64,000 nt of DNA from Citrobacter amalonaticus. GTDB taxonomy: Bacteria; Pseudomonadota; Gammaproteobacteria; Enterobacterales; Enterobacteriaceae. Below, in pieces: positions 56,274 through 64,000 of the stretch. Positions within the stretch are counted from its first letter, which is position 1; every line of letters begins with the position of its first letter. The position numbers and the translations under genes are program-made. The notes beneath the pieces were generated by a model. The model worked only from the letters and a program-made list of their open reading frames with translations. It searched no databases and was not told the origin of the DNA. The stretch covers positions 500,525 to 564,524 of the forward strand of contig NZ_PQMB01000003.1 in NCBI RefSeq assembly GCF_002918555.1, given 5' to 3'.

Positions 56274-57392
56274 TTATTCTCCCCGTGAGTCAGCGTTATC
56301 TTTCTTTTGCTGACGCCCTAATTCACGCACCGCCATCACGCTGACGCCTGCAACAAGGCCGACAACGCCGCCCAGCAACCCGATAGCGCCAGCAGAAACG
56401 TTGCCGCCTTCTTTCATGTTCACGTCAGGCTTTTCGGAGCGCGGTGTCTGATTCTCCACGTGAGCAAGCTGGTGAATGCCCTTATGGAAACCAATACCCT
56501 CTTCGTTACAGCCGTAGCAGGGGTGACCAATCGCCACCGGCCAGACGCCGCCAACATCGCAGAATTGCAGCGTGGAGCAGTTGCCCCAGGTTTCAGGCCC
56601 TTTACAGCCAAGGTGGTAGAGGCACCAGCCTTCACGGTGACCCGCATCGCCGAACTCTCTGGCAAAGCGACCGGCATCGAAGTGCGGACGGCGTTCGCAA
56701 TGTTCGTGAATCAGGCGACCATAGGCGAAGGTTGGACGGTTTTTCGCATCCAGCTTCGGCGGCTTGCCAAAGGTGATAAGGTGCGCGACCGTCGCCAGGA
56801 AGTTATGCGGGTTAGGCGGACAGCCCGGAATGTTGATAACGGTTTTACCTGGCAGTATTTCCTGCAAACCGACGGCGCCCGTTGGGTTAGGATCCGCGGC
56901 GGCGACGCCTCCCCAGGCAGAACAGGAGCCGATAGCGATAATGGCTGCTGCGCCTTCTGCCGCTTTGCGGATGTGATCCACAATCGGCTCGCCGGCAACC
57001 ATGCAATAAATGCCGTTATCTTTTAATGGGATTGAACCATCCACGACCAACACATACTGCCCTTTATACTTCTCAAGCGCGTTGTGTTTGTTCTCTTCGA
57101 CCTGGTGACCGAAGGCGGCGGAGAGGACTTCGTGATATTCCAGAGAGATCGTCTCCAGAACAAGATTCTCAACCGTTGGGTGGGTGGCACGGAGCAGAGA
57201 TTCAGTACAACCCGTACATTCCTGAGCGCCAATCCAGACAACTGGCGGGCGCTGCGGGTTGGAAACCGATTCGGCCATCTCTGCGGCGGCTTTGCTACTG
57301 AGCCCCATGGTAGCGGCTAGTGCTGCACAAAGCTTCATGAAATCACGACGATTAATGCCGTGAGAATTGATGAGGGTGTTATCTCCAGTCAT
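56274..57392 (-). CDS. hybO: [NiFe] hydrogenase-2 small subunit
   Basis: Iron-sulfur small subunit, 372 aa. Tat signal [20 protein letters not shown]; proximal cluster ligands in [16 protein letters not shown] near 54-69 and [20 protein letters not shown] near 152-171; further Cys/His ligands in FPGCPPNP-like GCPPNPHNF and YNEEGIGF region. A C-terminal membrane helix ([20 protein letters not shown]) is near 335-354. First gene of the operon; promoter region 57393-57580. Confidence 0.97.
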   Translation of the reverse strand: MTGDNTLINSHGINRRDFMKLCAALAATMGLSSKAAAEMAESVSNPQRPPVVWIGAQECTGCTESLLRATHPTVENLVLETISLEYHEVLSAAFGHQVEENKHNALEKYKGQYVLVVDGSIPLKDNGIYCMVAGEPIVDHIRKAAEGAAAIIAIGSCSAWGGVAAADPNPTGAVGLQEILPGKTVINIPGCPPNPHNFLATVAHLITFGKPPKLDAKNRPTFAYGRLIHEHCERRPHFDAGRFAREFGDAGHREGWCLYHLGCKGPETWGNCSTLQFCDVGGVWPVAIGHPCYGCNEEGIGFHKGIHQLAHVENQTPRSEKPDVNMKEGGNVSAGAIGLLGGVVGLVAGVSVMAVRELGRQQKKDNADSRGE

Positions 57393-57580
57393 TTATAGTT
57401 ATTCCGTTGCGAAGACCTGGCTTTTATTCTGCGTCAATCAGGAAATACTTACTGCGATCAACGCGCCATTTACCACACTTTTTTTATGGATATGTGCACC
57501 ATAATACTGCGACGGAACAGCAAAACGAAGGGATTGGCCGGTAGTGTAATTAATTAAAGCAAGATAATACCCCTTTTGGA

Positions 57581-57868
57581 TCAACCTTCGAGCCGATAGC
57601 CAGCCATGAAAAAGCGAATTGTGGTGCTGGATTGATTTTCGCGAAAGAAATCCATGACCATCTCTTTATCCAGACCGTACCGCCTGGTCAGAATCCCCGC
57701 TTCCCAGGCGCTAAGCTGGCGATCGCCCGTCTTTTCAAACATCCGATGCGAAAATCCCAGTACAAAGCCACGTTTATAGTCCGAACAGAATGCCGCCACG
57801 TTACGGGCACTGTCAGCGCGTGTGGCACTTAACCCGGCCATCAGGCCCTTACCAAAATGATTGTCCAT
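57581..57868 (-). CDS. yghW: YghW, DUF2623 family protein
   Basis: Small 95 aa cytosolic protein of unknown function. The start at 57868 ([20 protein letters not shown]) has a strong GGAGG 5-6 bases upstream. Core segments [20 protein letters not shown] and [20 protein letters not shown] are as in E. coli YghW. It lies 188 bases upstream of hybO on the same strand. A near-perfect palindrome sits just before its ribosome site. Confidence 0.9.
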   Translation of the reverse strand: MDNHFGKGLMAGLSATRADSARNVAAFCSDYKRGFVLGFSHRMFEKTGDRQLSAWEAGILTRRYGLDKEMVMDFFRENQSSTTIRFFMAGYRLEG

Positions 57869-57878
57869 GATCCCTCCA

Positions 57879-57906
57879 ATCGCTATATAATAAATTATAT
57901 AGCGAT
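57879..57906. promoter_or_regulatory. 28-bp A/T-rich palindrome upstream of yghW
   Basis: ATCGCTATATAAT and ATTATATAGCGAT are perfect 13-bp arms separated by AA, 11 bases before the yghW start codon and overlapping a TATAAT-like sequence. It could be an operator over the yghW promoter, or an mRNA hairpin next to the ribosome site. On the plus strand it is followed by six T, like a terminator, but no plus-strand gene ends there. Confidence 0.6.
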
Positions 57907-57951
57907 TTTTTAAGCGAGCGCCAGAGGTATCACGCACTTTTTTGTGCCAGA

Positions 57952-59583
57952 TTAAAAGGCCACCCCTTCACTGGTAGAGACAGAATTTGCCATGTTACGC
58001 AGGCCAGTTTCTGCAACCATACTGGCGCCATGATTTTGCGAAAGCCGGAAATGCTGAACAGAACGTTGCAGGTCTTCAGTTTGTCGTTCCAGCGCCGCCG
58101 CCGCGGAAACCTGCTCTACCAGGGCGGCGTTTTGTTGTGTGACGCTGTCCATCTGGGTAATCGCCACGCCGACCTGAGAGATCCCTTTACTTTGTTCCTC
58201 AGAAGCTGAGGCGATCTGTTTCATAATGGTGTTCACTTCAGTGACGCCGCGCAGAATAGCCTCCATCGTTGAACCCGTATCCTTCACCAGCTGCGCCCCC
58301 TGATCCACTCGCCGTACCGATTCCGCGATCAACGCTTCAATCTCTTTCGCGGCCCCTGCGCTACGGCTGGCAAGGTTACGCACCTCACCGGCGACGACGG
58401 CAAATCCACGCCCCTGCTCACCAGCTCTGGCCGCTTCAACGGCGGCATTCAGCGCCAGAATATTCGTCTGAAAAGCAATGCTGTTGATAACCGTGGTGAT
58501 TTCCGCAATCTGCTTCGAGCTGGCGGAAATCCCCTGCATGGTGTCGACCACTTCCGAAACCAGCGCCCCGCCTTTACCTGCCGTCGTCGAGGCAGCATCA
58601 GCAAGCTGGCTTGCCTGGCGTGCACTCTCCGCGTTCAGTTTCACCGTGGCGGTAAGTTGCTCCATGCTGGCGGCGGTTTCTTCCAGCGCCGCAGCCTGCT
58701 CTTCGGTACGTGAAGAGAGATCGTTGTTACCGGTGGAGATTTCCGTCGCGCCGCGCCAGATATTCTCGCTGCCGGTGCGAATATTGCTGACCGCCTCCCG
58801 CAGGCCGTCCTGCATCGCACTCAGTAACGGCACCAGTTGCCCAACACAGTTACGGCCAAATACCTCAATCGGCTGGCTGAGATCGCCCCGGGCAATCTGA
58901 CGGAACTGCTGGCGAATTCGCGCCAGCGGTTTCACCAACATCGCGACCAGAAAACGGTCGGTAAAGAACAGGATCAGAATGCCCAGAATCACGGCGACAA
59001 TAATGAGGGTACGGATGATTGACGTTTTGCCATCCACCATCACACGCGTGCTGTCCAGCATAACAGCGGCGGCGCTGTTAAATCGCTCCGTGCTGGCGCC
59101 GAATGCCCGGCTCAATGCAGGCGTCACGTTATTCGCTTGTTCAGCAAACGCCGTGAGCGTTCCCTGCTGCGCCAGCTGCATCTGCGGCGTAACCCCTTTA
59201 TCAAGCAGCGTCTGCCAGTTCGCCACCACAGCAGCCGCAATCTCCGGCGCCATCGGTCCCGGAGAGAGCGTTTTCATCTCCTCCAGCTTTTTACTCATGT
59301 TGTCCAGCGCCTGTTGCACGGGAGCAAAATCAGGGGTGCCCCCGCCAGTTTTGACATCCATTGCGCGGCTCAGGCGCGTCACAAAGCGAAAATACTGATC
59401 GTTCCCCTGACTAAGCACGGTCATTTGCCGGACAAGGTGGCGATCGACCTCATTCCCCTCTGAGACTTCCGATAAAGCATGAACGCTATATAAGCCTACG
59501 CCTGTCCAGAGAAGACAAAAGATGCCCAGTATTGTCAGCATCACAATACGTATGGTGAAGTTTTGCAGCAGCCGCATATTCAT
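57952..59583 (-). CDS. Methyl-accepting chemotaxis protein (McpB-like)
   Basis: Transmembrane chemoreceptor of 543 aa. TM1 near 10-32, periplasmic ligand domain about 33-190, TM2 near 191-212 ([16 protein letters not shown]), HAMP near 213-265, then the signalling hairpin with tip [28 protein letters not shown] near 366-393 split around the conserved [16 protein letters not shown]. It ends SEGVAF, without the NWETF pentapeptide for CheR/CheB docking. E. coli lacks a receptor here; Salmonella has McpB next to its hyb operon, so that is the likely orthologue. An ATG at 59577 has better ribosome spacing. Confidence 0.9.
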   Translation of the reverse strand: MNMRLLQNFTIRIVMLTILGIFCLLWTGVGLYSVHALSEVSEGNEVDRHLVRQMTVLSQGNDQYFRFVTRLSRAMDVKTGGGTPDFAPVQQALDNMSKKLEEMKTLSPGPMAPEIAAAVVANWQTLLDKGVTPQMQLAQQGTLTAFAEQANNVTPALSRAFGASTERFNSAAAVMLDSTRVMVDGKTSIIRTLIIVAVILGILILFFTDRFLVAMLVKPLARIRQQFRQIARGDLSQPIEVFGRNCVGQLVPLLSAMQDGLREAVSNIRTGSENIWRGATEISTGNNDLSSRTEEQAAALEETAASMEQLTATVKLNAESARQASQLADAASTTAGKGGALVSEVVDTMQGISASSKQIAEITTVINSIAFQTNILALNAAVEAARAGEQGRGFAVVAGEVRNLASRSAGAAKEIEALIAESVRRVDQGAQLVKDTGSTMEAILRGVTEVNTIMKQIASASEEQSKGISQVGVAITQMDSVTQQNAALVEQVSAAAALERQTEDLQRSVQHFRLSQNHGASMVAETGLRNMANSVSTSEGVAF

Positions 59584-59602
59584 TTCCTTGCGATATAAAA
59601 GG

Positions 59603-59628
59603 GATAAGCCATCTGGCGATGGCTTATC
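59603..59628. promoter_or_regulatory. Perfect hairpin in the chemoreceptor leader
   Basis: GATAAGCCATC and GATGGCTTATC form an 11-bp perfect stem with a 4-base loop, 20 bases before the start. On the minus strand it is followed by CCCTTTTATA. It would lie at the very 5' end of a transcript from the sigma-28 site. Confidence 0.7.
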
Positions 59629-59632
59629 CTCG

Positions 59633-59659
59633 TTATCGGCAGGTCAAGGAGAAGGTATA
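59633..59659 (-). promoter_or_regulatory. Candidate sigma-28 (FliA) promoter of the chemoreceptor gene
   Basis: On the minus strand GCCGATAA is an exact FliA -10 element; 11 bases upstream TATACCTT matches 5 of 8 of the -35 consensus TAAAGTTT. Position 50-75 bases before the start fits flagellar class 3 control. Confidence 0.75.
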
Positions 59660-59930
59660 CTTACTTTTTATTTTTTTACGGTTCTCACGTCTGGCCAAAA
59701 CGCTGAGGAGTATATTCATAAGAATGGTAATGAATTATCTGAGCATTATTATTCAACGAATTGTTCTCTTTTTTTAATTTGCAGGATTTTCCCTCTCATC
59801 CAAAAGCCTCCATTCAGATTAATCACAGCCTGAATTTTCAACGCACTGTGACATGACCGACGGGATTGATGTACGTTAAGGTCTAGAATAGAAACGTTGT
59901 TTTGAAATTCACCTGCATAAAGGAGATCTC

Positions 59931-60971
59931 ATGGCCTGGTTAGCCAATTCTGAACGTTATGAGCAAATGCTTTACCGCTATTGCGGCAAAAGCGGCCTGC
60001 GCCTGCCCGCGCTATCGCTGGGGTTGTGGCACAGCTTCGGACATGTTCAGGCACTGGATTCACAGCGTGCCCTGCTGCGTAAAGCCTTTGATTTGGGCAT
60101 CACTCATTTTGACTTAGCCAACAACTACGGGCCGCCTCCGGGAAGTGCAGAAGAGAACTTTGGCCGTTTGCTGCGCGAGGATTTTGCGCACTATCGCGAT
60201 GAGCTGATTATCTCTACCAAAGCGGGCTACGACATGTGGCCGGGTCCTTACGGTTCCGGTGGTTCGCGCAAATATCTGCTCGCCAGCCTCGATCAAAGCC
60301 TGCAACGCATGGGGCTGGATTACGTGGATATCTTCTATTCCCATCGTGTTGATGAAAATACGCCGATGGAGGAAACCGCTTCCGCGCTGGCTCAGGCGGT
60401 ACAAAGTGGAAAAGCGTTGTATGTCGGCATCTCCTCGTATTCGCCTGAACGTACGCAGAAAATGGCAGAGCTTCTGCGCGAGTGGAAAATTCCGCTTCTG
60501 ATCCACCAGCCTTCTTACAACCTGCTAAACCGCTGGGTGGATAAAAGCGGCCTGCTGGATACGCTGGAATCTAACGGCGTCGGCTGTATTGCTTTTACGC
60601 CACTGGCGCAGGGGCTGTTAACCGGGAAGTATCTGAACGGTATTCCGGAAGGTTCACGCATGCAGCGTGAAGGGAAAAAGGTTCGCGGCCTGACAGAAAA
60701 AATGCTAACCGAGGCAAACCTGAACAGCCTGCGTTTACTCAATGAGATGGCGCAACAGCGCGGTCAGTCGATGGCGCAGATGGCGCTCAGCTGGCTGTTG
60801 AAAGATAACCGGGTAACATCGGTTCTGATTGGCGCCAGCCGACCGGAGCAGCTGGAAGAGAACGTACAGGCCCTGAATAACCTGACGTTTACGGAGCAGG
60901 AACTGGTGCAGATTGATAAACATGTTGCCGACGGCGAACTGAATCTTTGGCAGGCATCATCTGACAAATAA
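59931..60971 (+). CDS. gpr: L-glyceraldehyde 3-phosphate reductase, aldo-keto reductase
   Basis: NADPH-dependent aldo-keto reductase (YghZ, AKR14 family) acting on L-glyceraldehyde 3-phosphate and methylglyoxal. 346 aa as in E. coli, starting MAWLANSERYEQMLYRYCGK behind AAGGAG. Active-site residues: Asp in ITHFDLANNYG near 58-67 with Tyr66, Lys in STKAGYDMW near 95, His in FYSHRVDENTP near 141. Related to potassium-channel beta subunits. In E. coli it is SoxS-induced. Confidence 0.96.
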   Translation: MAWLANSERYEQMLYRYCGKSGLRLPALSLGLWHSFGHVQALDSQRALLRKAFDLGITHFDLANNYGPPPGSAEENFGRLLREDFAHYRDELIISTKAGYDMWPGPYGSGGSRKYLLASLDQSLQRMGLDYVDIFYSHRVDENTPMEETASALAQAVQSGKALYVGISSYSPERTQKMAELLREWKIPLLIHQPSYNLLNRWVDKSGLLDTLESNGVGCIAFTPLAQGLLTGKYLNGIPEGSRMQREGKKVRGLTEKMLTEANLNSLRLLNEMAQQRGQSMAQMALSWLLKDNRVTSVLIGASRPEQLEENVQALNNLTFTEQELVQIDKHVADGELNLWQASSDK

Positions 60972-60973
60972 GC

Positions 60974-61002
60974 AAACAGGGGGCACCGCTCCCTGTTTTT
61001 TA
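60974..61002 (+). terminator. gpr terminator
   Basis: AAACAGGG and CCCTGTTT (with GC/GC extension) pair around a short loop and are followed by a T-run. Confidence 0.85.
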
Positions 61003-61080
61003 TTGCTTATGCCACGTCGGCGTATTGTCCAGAACGTTTCTCGTCCCCCTGTCTCGTAATTAAGCAACAGGAATAAATCC

Positions 61081-61584
61081 TCACACCTCATCAGGATTAA
61101 TCAGAGGCCGCTGGTATTCAGGCCAGACCAGCGCCACCAGCGAGGGATAAGCCTCCATGCTGAACTCACGAAAACACTGGCGCAGGTTCAGCACATCAAG
61201 ATCAGAATGCGAAACCTTATCACCGTTCAGACAACGCTTTTTAATATTGTCATAATATTTATAGACTGCTGAATTCAGATCGCTGCAACGACGCTGCGCG
61301 TCAAAGAGCCCTGGTGTTCCGTTGAGTTCTGCCACCGTCATTCGTTTTATCGTGGCGTGAAGGAAATCAATATATTCGTGATTGACCCGCCAGTACCATA
61401 CCGGTGTAATCATATTCATAAGGGAGGAAAAATGGTCTTCTCCCTCTTCTTTACTCATGGGTTCTGATTGATTTATCGCTGTTCTGGTGTCGGAATCATG
61501 ATTTTTATTATACTCCCGGATGAATATAAGTACGCCAACGGTGAGTAATAACAGGATAATGACAGAATAAAAAACACTGCTCAT
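61081..61584 (-). CDS. Unknown protein with one N-terminal membrane helix
   Basis: 167 aa from the ATG at 61584, with GGAG 7 bases upstream. A single membrane segment near residues 5-22 (FYSVIILLLLTVGVLIFI) is followed by a hydrophilic, helical domain with no export signal cleavage; segments MTVAELNGTPGLFDAQRRCS and LRQCFREFSMEAYPSLVALV are notable. I do not recognise a family. Divergent from the two-gene unit at 61677-62500 by only 92 bases, so shared control is possible. Absent from this place in E. coli. Confidence 0.7.
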   Translation of the reverse strand: MSSVFYSVIILLLLTVGVLIFIREYNKNHDSDTRTAINQSEPMSKEEGEDHFSSLMNMITPVWYWRVNHEYIDFLHATIKRMTVAELNGTPGLFDAQRRCSDLNSAVYKYYDNIKKRCLNGDKVSHSDLDVLNLRQCFREFSMEAYPSLVALVWPEYQRPLINPDEV

Positions 61585-61676
61585 CAACGGACTCCGTTTT
61601 TGATTTTAGAATTATGTCATGTTATCGTCAACAAAACCTGAATGCTTTAGCGTTTGATAACAAAGGAGCTTACAAC

Positions 61677-62075
61677 ATGCTTCCTGAGCATCTTGTTCCA
61701 CCACGGGCTCATCTTTCCCGGACCACCAAATCCGTAGAAAACAGTGAAAATTTAACTCAGGGAAAAATATCGCTCAGCCACTATGAGTCTGACATTTTAA
61801 TTAGTACTGCTTCCACAGGTCAATCCAAAAATATGCTTCTTGAAGAGCGCGATCGTCATTTAAAAGACAGACTCTATCGTGTCGCCAAAATTGACACGTT
61901 TACTCGTGTCATTAACAACTTACAGGAAGAAGGCGATATAGATGCTCAGGCCTTAAGTAAAATACTGGCCGAAATGACGGAAAAAATAAATAATAGCGGT
62001 GAGAAAATCTGGCTTAACTTAATTACTCACGAGAAGAATTCGCCCATCTTTTACTCCCTGGAAGATGAAAAATGA
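61677..62075 (+). CDS. Unknown protein, first gene of a coupled pair
   Basis: 132 aa from the ATG at 61677 (MLPEHLVPPRAHLSRTTKSV), chosen because AAAGGAG is 8 bases upstream; a longer frame opens at 61614 without a ribosome site. Hydrophilic, no signal peptide or membrane segment; helical heptad-like stretch ERDRHLKDRLYRVAKIDTFT and VINNLQEEGDIDAQALSKIL. Family unknown. Its stop overlaps the next start (ATGA). More A/T-rich than neighbouring core genes, suggesting acquisition. Confidence 0.7.
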   Translation: MLPEHLVPPRAHLSRTTKSVENSENLTQGKISLSHYESDILISTASTGQSKNMLLEERDRHLKDRLYRVAKIDTFTRVINNLQEEGDIDAQALSKILAEMTEKINNSGEKIWLNLITHEKNSPIFYSLEDEK

Positions 62076-62500
62076 AAAAAGATGTTGAGGATAATAATGT
62101 TTATTTAGCTTTAGATAATCATAAAAGTGATGAATTTGTCTTAAAGCAAAACCTTGCGGCGTTAATTGCCAATAAAAATGCCACACTGGAAAGCGTGGCG
62201 CAGGAGACGACCTCAATCCCTGCGGCGCTGGTACGCCTTAAATGGCAGAACCGCCGGGAAATCTATGCATTACAGGTAAAAGAAGAGATCTATGGTGCCA
62301 CGCTGAATGCCATCATGACACAGCATCCACAGCTGCATGACAAAATCATGGCGCGCCTGGAAAGCACATACCAACAGTTGCTGGCACGCGAGACGGCGAC
62401 CTTACGCCTGACCCGCAAGCTCTCAGACGGCAATTATCGGACAGCCAGCGTGACGACTGTTGCACTGAATGAGGAGAGGATATTGCCCGGTAAAGAGTAA
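62072..62500 (+). CDS. Unknown protein, second gene of a coupled pair
   Basis: 142 aa from the ATG at 62072 overlapping the previous stop, so made in step with it. Hydrophilic and helical, no cysteine, no membrane segment. Segments [40 protein letters not shown] and [20 protein letters not shown] suggest a coiled or helical bundle fold. I do not recognise it. A small partner or adaptor protein is plausible given the tight coupling; function is unknown. Confidence 0.7.
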   Translation: MKKDVEDNNVYLALDNHKSDEFVLKQNLAALIANKNATLESVAQETTSIPAALVRLKWQNRREIYALQVKEEIYGATLNAIMTQHPQLHDKIMARLESTYQQLLARETATLRLTRKLSDGNYRTASVTTVALNEERILPGKE

Positions 62501-62577
62501 GAATTGTCCTGATTCCTCTCAACAGGCGGTCTCATCAACCAGGCTTAAAGCATGTTGAACCAGAAGGGATAATCGTG

Positions 62578-63462
62578 ATGTCCAGACTACAAGACCCGAC
62601 AACTCAGTACTTTACCGGGGAATACCCCAAACAGAAGCAACCTGCCCCTGGCGTCCAGGCAAAGATGACTCCCATTCCTGACTGTGGCGAAAAAACCTAT
62701 ACCGGTAGCGGCCGACTTCAGAATCGTAAAGCGCTGGTAACCGGGGGAGACTCTGGCATTGGACGCGCAGCCGCTATCGCTTATGCGCGTGAAGGCGCGG
62801 ATGTGGCAATCAACTATCTTCCGGCAGAAGAGGAAGATGCAAAGCAGGTTAAAGCGCTTATCGAAGAGAGCGGGCGGAAGGCGGTGCTCCTGCCAGGGGA
62901 TCTCAGCGACGAATCTTTTGCCCGTTCACTGGTGCATGACGCGCACAAGGCCTTAGGCGGTCTGGATATTCTGGCGCTGGTAGCAGGTAAACAGACGGCT
63001 ATCCCGGAGATTAAAGATCTTACCAGCGAACAGTTCCAGCAAACTTTTGCTGTAAACGTATTCGCCCTTTTCTGGATCACCCAGGAGGCAATTCCTTTAT
63101 TGCCGAAGGGAGCGAGCATTATTACGACGTCCTCTATCCAGGCTTACCAGCCCAGCCCGCATCTGTTGGATTATGCTTCAACCAAGGCGGCTATCCTCAA
63201 CTATAGTCGTGGGCTGGCGAAGCAGGTCGCTGCACAAGGGATTCGGGTAAACATTGTCGCACCAGGTCCCATCTGGACACCATTGCAGATTTCCGGAGGC
63301 CAGACACAGGACAAAATTCCCCAGTTTGGTCAGCAAACCCCAATGAAGCGCGCAGGCCAACCGGCAGAGCTGGCGCCAGTGTATGTCTATCTGGCGAGTC
63401 AGGAATCAAGCTACGTCACCGCAGAAGTACACGGTGTGTGCGGCGGGGAGCATTTAGGATAG
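62578..63462 (+). CDS. yghA: Short-chain dehydrogenase YghA
   Basis: NAD(P)-dependent oxidoreductase of the classical SDR family, 294 aa; E. coli YghA reduces several aldehydes and ketones in vitro. Start at 62578 ([20 protein letters not shown]). Cofactor motif [10 protein letters not shown] near 55-64, NYL and AGKQTA segments, catalytic Ser in TTSSIQAY and YASTK (Tyr/Lys) near 203-207. C-terminal GGEHLG is conserved. Convergent with exbD. Confidence 0.96.
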   Translation: MSRLQDPTTQYFTGEYPKQKQPAPGVQAKMTPIPDCGEKTYTGSGRLQNRKALVTGGDSGIGRAAAIAYAREGADVAINYLPAEEEDAKQVKALIEESGRKAVLLPGDLSDESFARSLVHDAHKALGGLDILALVAGKQTAIPEIKDLTSEQFQQTFAVNVFALFWITQEAIPLLPKGASIITTSSIQAYQPSPHLLDYASTKAAILNYSRGLAKQVAAQGIRVNIVAPGPIWTPLQISGGQTQDKIPQFGQQTPMKRAGQPAELAPVYVYLASQESSYVTAEVHGVCGGEHLG

Positions 63463-63475
63463 GGGATGGAGTTTT

Positions 63476-63498
63476 CCCGGCGGCATTCCCCCGCCGGG
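63476..63498. terminator. Hairpin between yghA and exbD
   Basis: CCCGGCGG and CCGCCGGG form a perfect 8-bp GC stem with a 7-base loop, with TTTT before it on the plus strand (A-run after it on the minus strand). Probable shared transcript end for the convergent genes; the T-run after the stem is weak. Confidence 0.5.
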
Positions 63499-63505
63499 TG
63501 ATTCA

Positions 63506-63931
63506 TTATTTCGCTTTCGCGACTTCTTCACCAACCAGGCCAATCTTCAGGTAACCCGCCTGGTGCAGCGTATCCATAACCTTCATCAGCGTTTCGTAAT
63601 CGACGGTTTTATCCGCGCGGAAGAAGACCGTGGTGTCTTTCTTCCCTTCGGTTAACGCATTCAGTTCCGCCACCATGGTGTCGTAAGTCACCGGATCGTT
63701 ACCGATGAACATGGTGTTATCCGCTTTCACTGACAGATAAACCGGTTTTTCCGGACGCGGCTGCGGCGTGCTGGTAGAAGCCGGCAGATTCACCTTCACA
63801 TCCACCGTCGCCAGAGGTGCCGCCACCATAAAGATGATGAGCAGAACCAGCATAACGTCGATAAACGGCGTTACGTTGATTTCATGCATTTCACCGTTAT
63901 CGTCCAGATTTTCGTTAAGACGCATTGCCAT
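63506..63931 (-). CDS. exbD: TonB system energising protein ExbD
   Basis: Proton-channel partner of ExbB that drives TonB, 141 aa as in E. coli. Single membrane helix near 22-43 (INVTPFIDVMLVLLIIFMVA) with the essential Asp25, followed by a periplasmic domain with PASTSTPQPRPEKPVYLSVK. The start ATG is at 63931. Serves TonB-dependent receptors such as the one at 40.8 kb. Confidence 0.97.
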   Translation of the reverse strand: MAMRLNENLDDNGEMHEINVTPFIDVMLVLLIIFMVAAPLATVDVKVNLPASTSTPQPRPEKPVYLSVKADNTMFIGNDPVTYDTMVAELNALTEGKKDTTVFFRADKTVDYETLMKVMDTLHQAGYLKIGLVGEEVAKAK

Positions 63932-63936
63932 GAAAC

Positions 63937-64000
63937 TTATCCTACACGTAATTTCTGCGCGGTACGTACCGGATGCGCCGCAGCGCTTGCATTCAGATCC
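63937..64000 (-). CDS. exbB: ExbB C-terminal end (runs off right edge)
   Basis: The minus strand reads DLNASAAAHPVRTAQKLRVG and stop, the C-terminal tail of ExbB. Only the last 20 codons are in the window. The stop is 5 bases from the exbD start, as expected for the exbB-exbD operon. Confidence 0.93.
   Translation of the reverse strand, partial: DLNASAAAHPVRTAQKLRVG

Overview
The window is enterobacterial chromosome. Gene order follows the E. coli/Salmonella backbone from tktA to exbBD (loiP, speB-speA-yqgB, metK, galP, sprT, endA, rsmE, gshB, yqgE-ruvX, yggR to hemW, ansB, yggN-yggL-trmB, mutY-yggX-mltC, nupG, speC, yqgA, pheV, gss, yghU, hybOABCDEFG, yghW, gpr, yghA, exbD-exbB). Encoded proteins look nearly identical to their E. 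coli counterparts, but several non-E. coli insertions and a Salmonella-like chemoreceptor next to hyb make Citrobacter or a close relative the most likely source (inference; no 16S is present).

Layout. 1-8.3 kb: tktA 5' end, loiP, polyamine genes speB/speA/yqgB, metK, and galP with a GalR/S operator and CRP site. 8.35-10.9 kb: hiuH divergent from the hprRS two-component system. 11-15.2 kb: sprT, endA, rsmE, gshB, yqgE, ruvX. 15.4-18.4 kb: an accessory pair, an IclR-type regulator divergent from a large FAD-dependent oxidoreductase. 18.4-22.7 kb: yggR, and divergently yggS-yggT-yggU-rdgB-hemW. 23.2-26.0 kb: a TRAP transporter (dctP-Q-M) bracketed by two inverted copies of a 117-141 bp repeat. 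26.2-35.6 kb: core genes ansB to speC. 36.0-47.2 kb: a variable region around tRNA-Phe pheV, bracketed by two direct copies of the same repeat; the left copy has broken yqgA. It holds an IS3-family remnant, a PixA/AidA-family gene, wreckage of an SPI-7-type integrative element (replication protein, topoisomerase III, integrase), then an intact Fur-box-controlled locus: a CRP/FNR-type regulator, a TonB-dependent receptor, an ABC importer and two tandem paralogous unknown proteins. 47.7-57.9 kb: gss, yghU, the hydrogenase-2 operon and yghW. 57.9-64 kb: a chemoreceptor, gpr, three unrecognised genes, yghA, exbD and the end of exbB.

How genes connect. SpeA/SpeB and SpeC are the two routes to putrescine, MetK supplies S-adenosylmethionine for spermidine, GshB makes glutathione, and Gss joins glutathione to spermidine. 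HybOABC plus maturation factors HybDEFG form a complete hydrogenase-2 module. ExbB/ExbD energise TonB receptors such as the one at 40.8 kb. The best candidate for an undescribed system is the 40.0-47.0 kb metal-uptake-like locus with its two tandem paralogous accessory proteins; the unknown three-gene set at 61.1-62.5 kb and the repeat family bracketing accessory modules are also worth attention.
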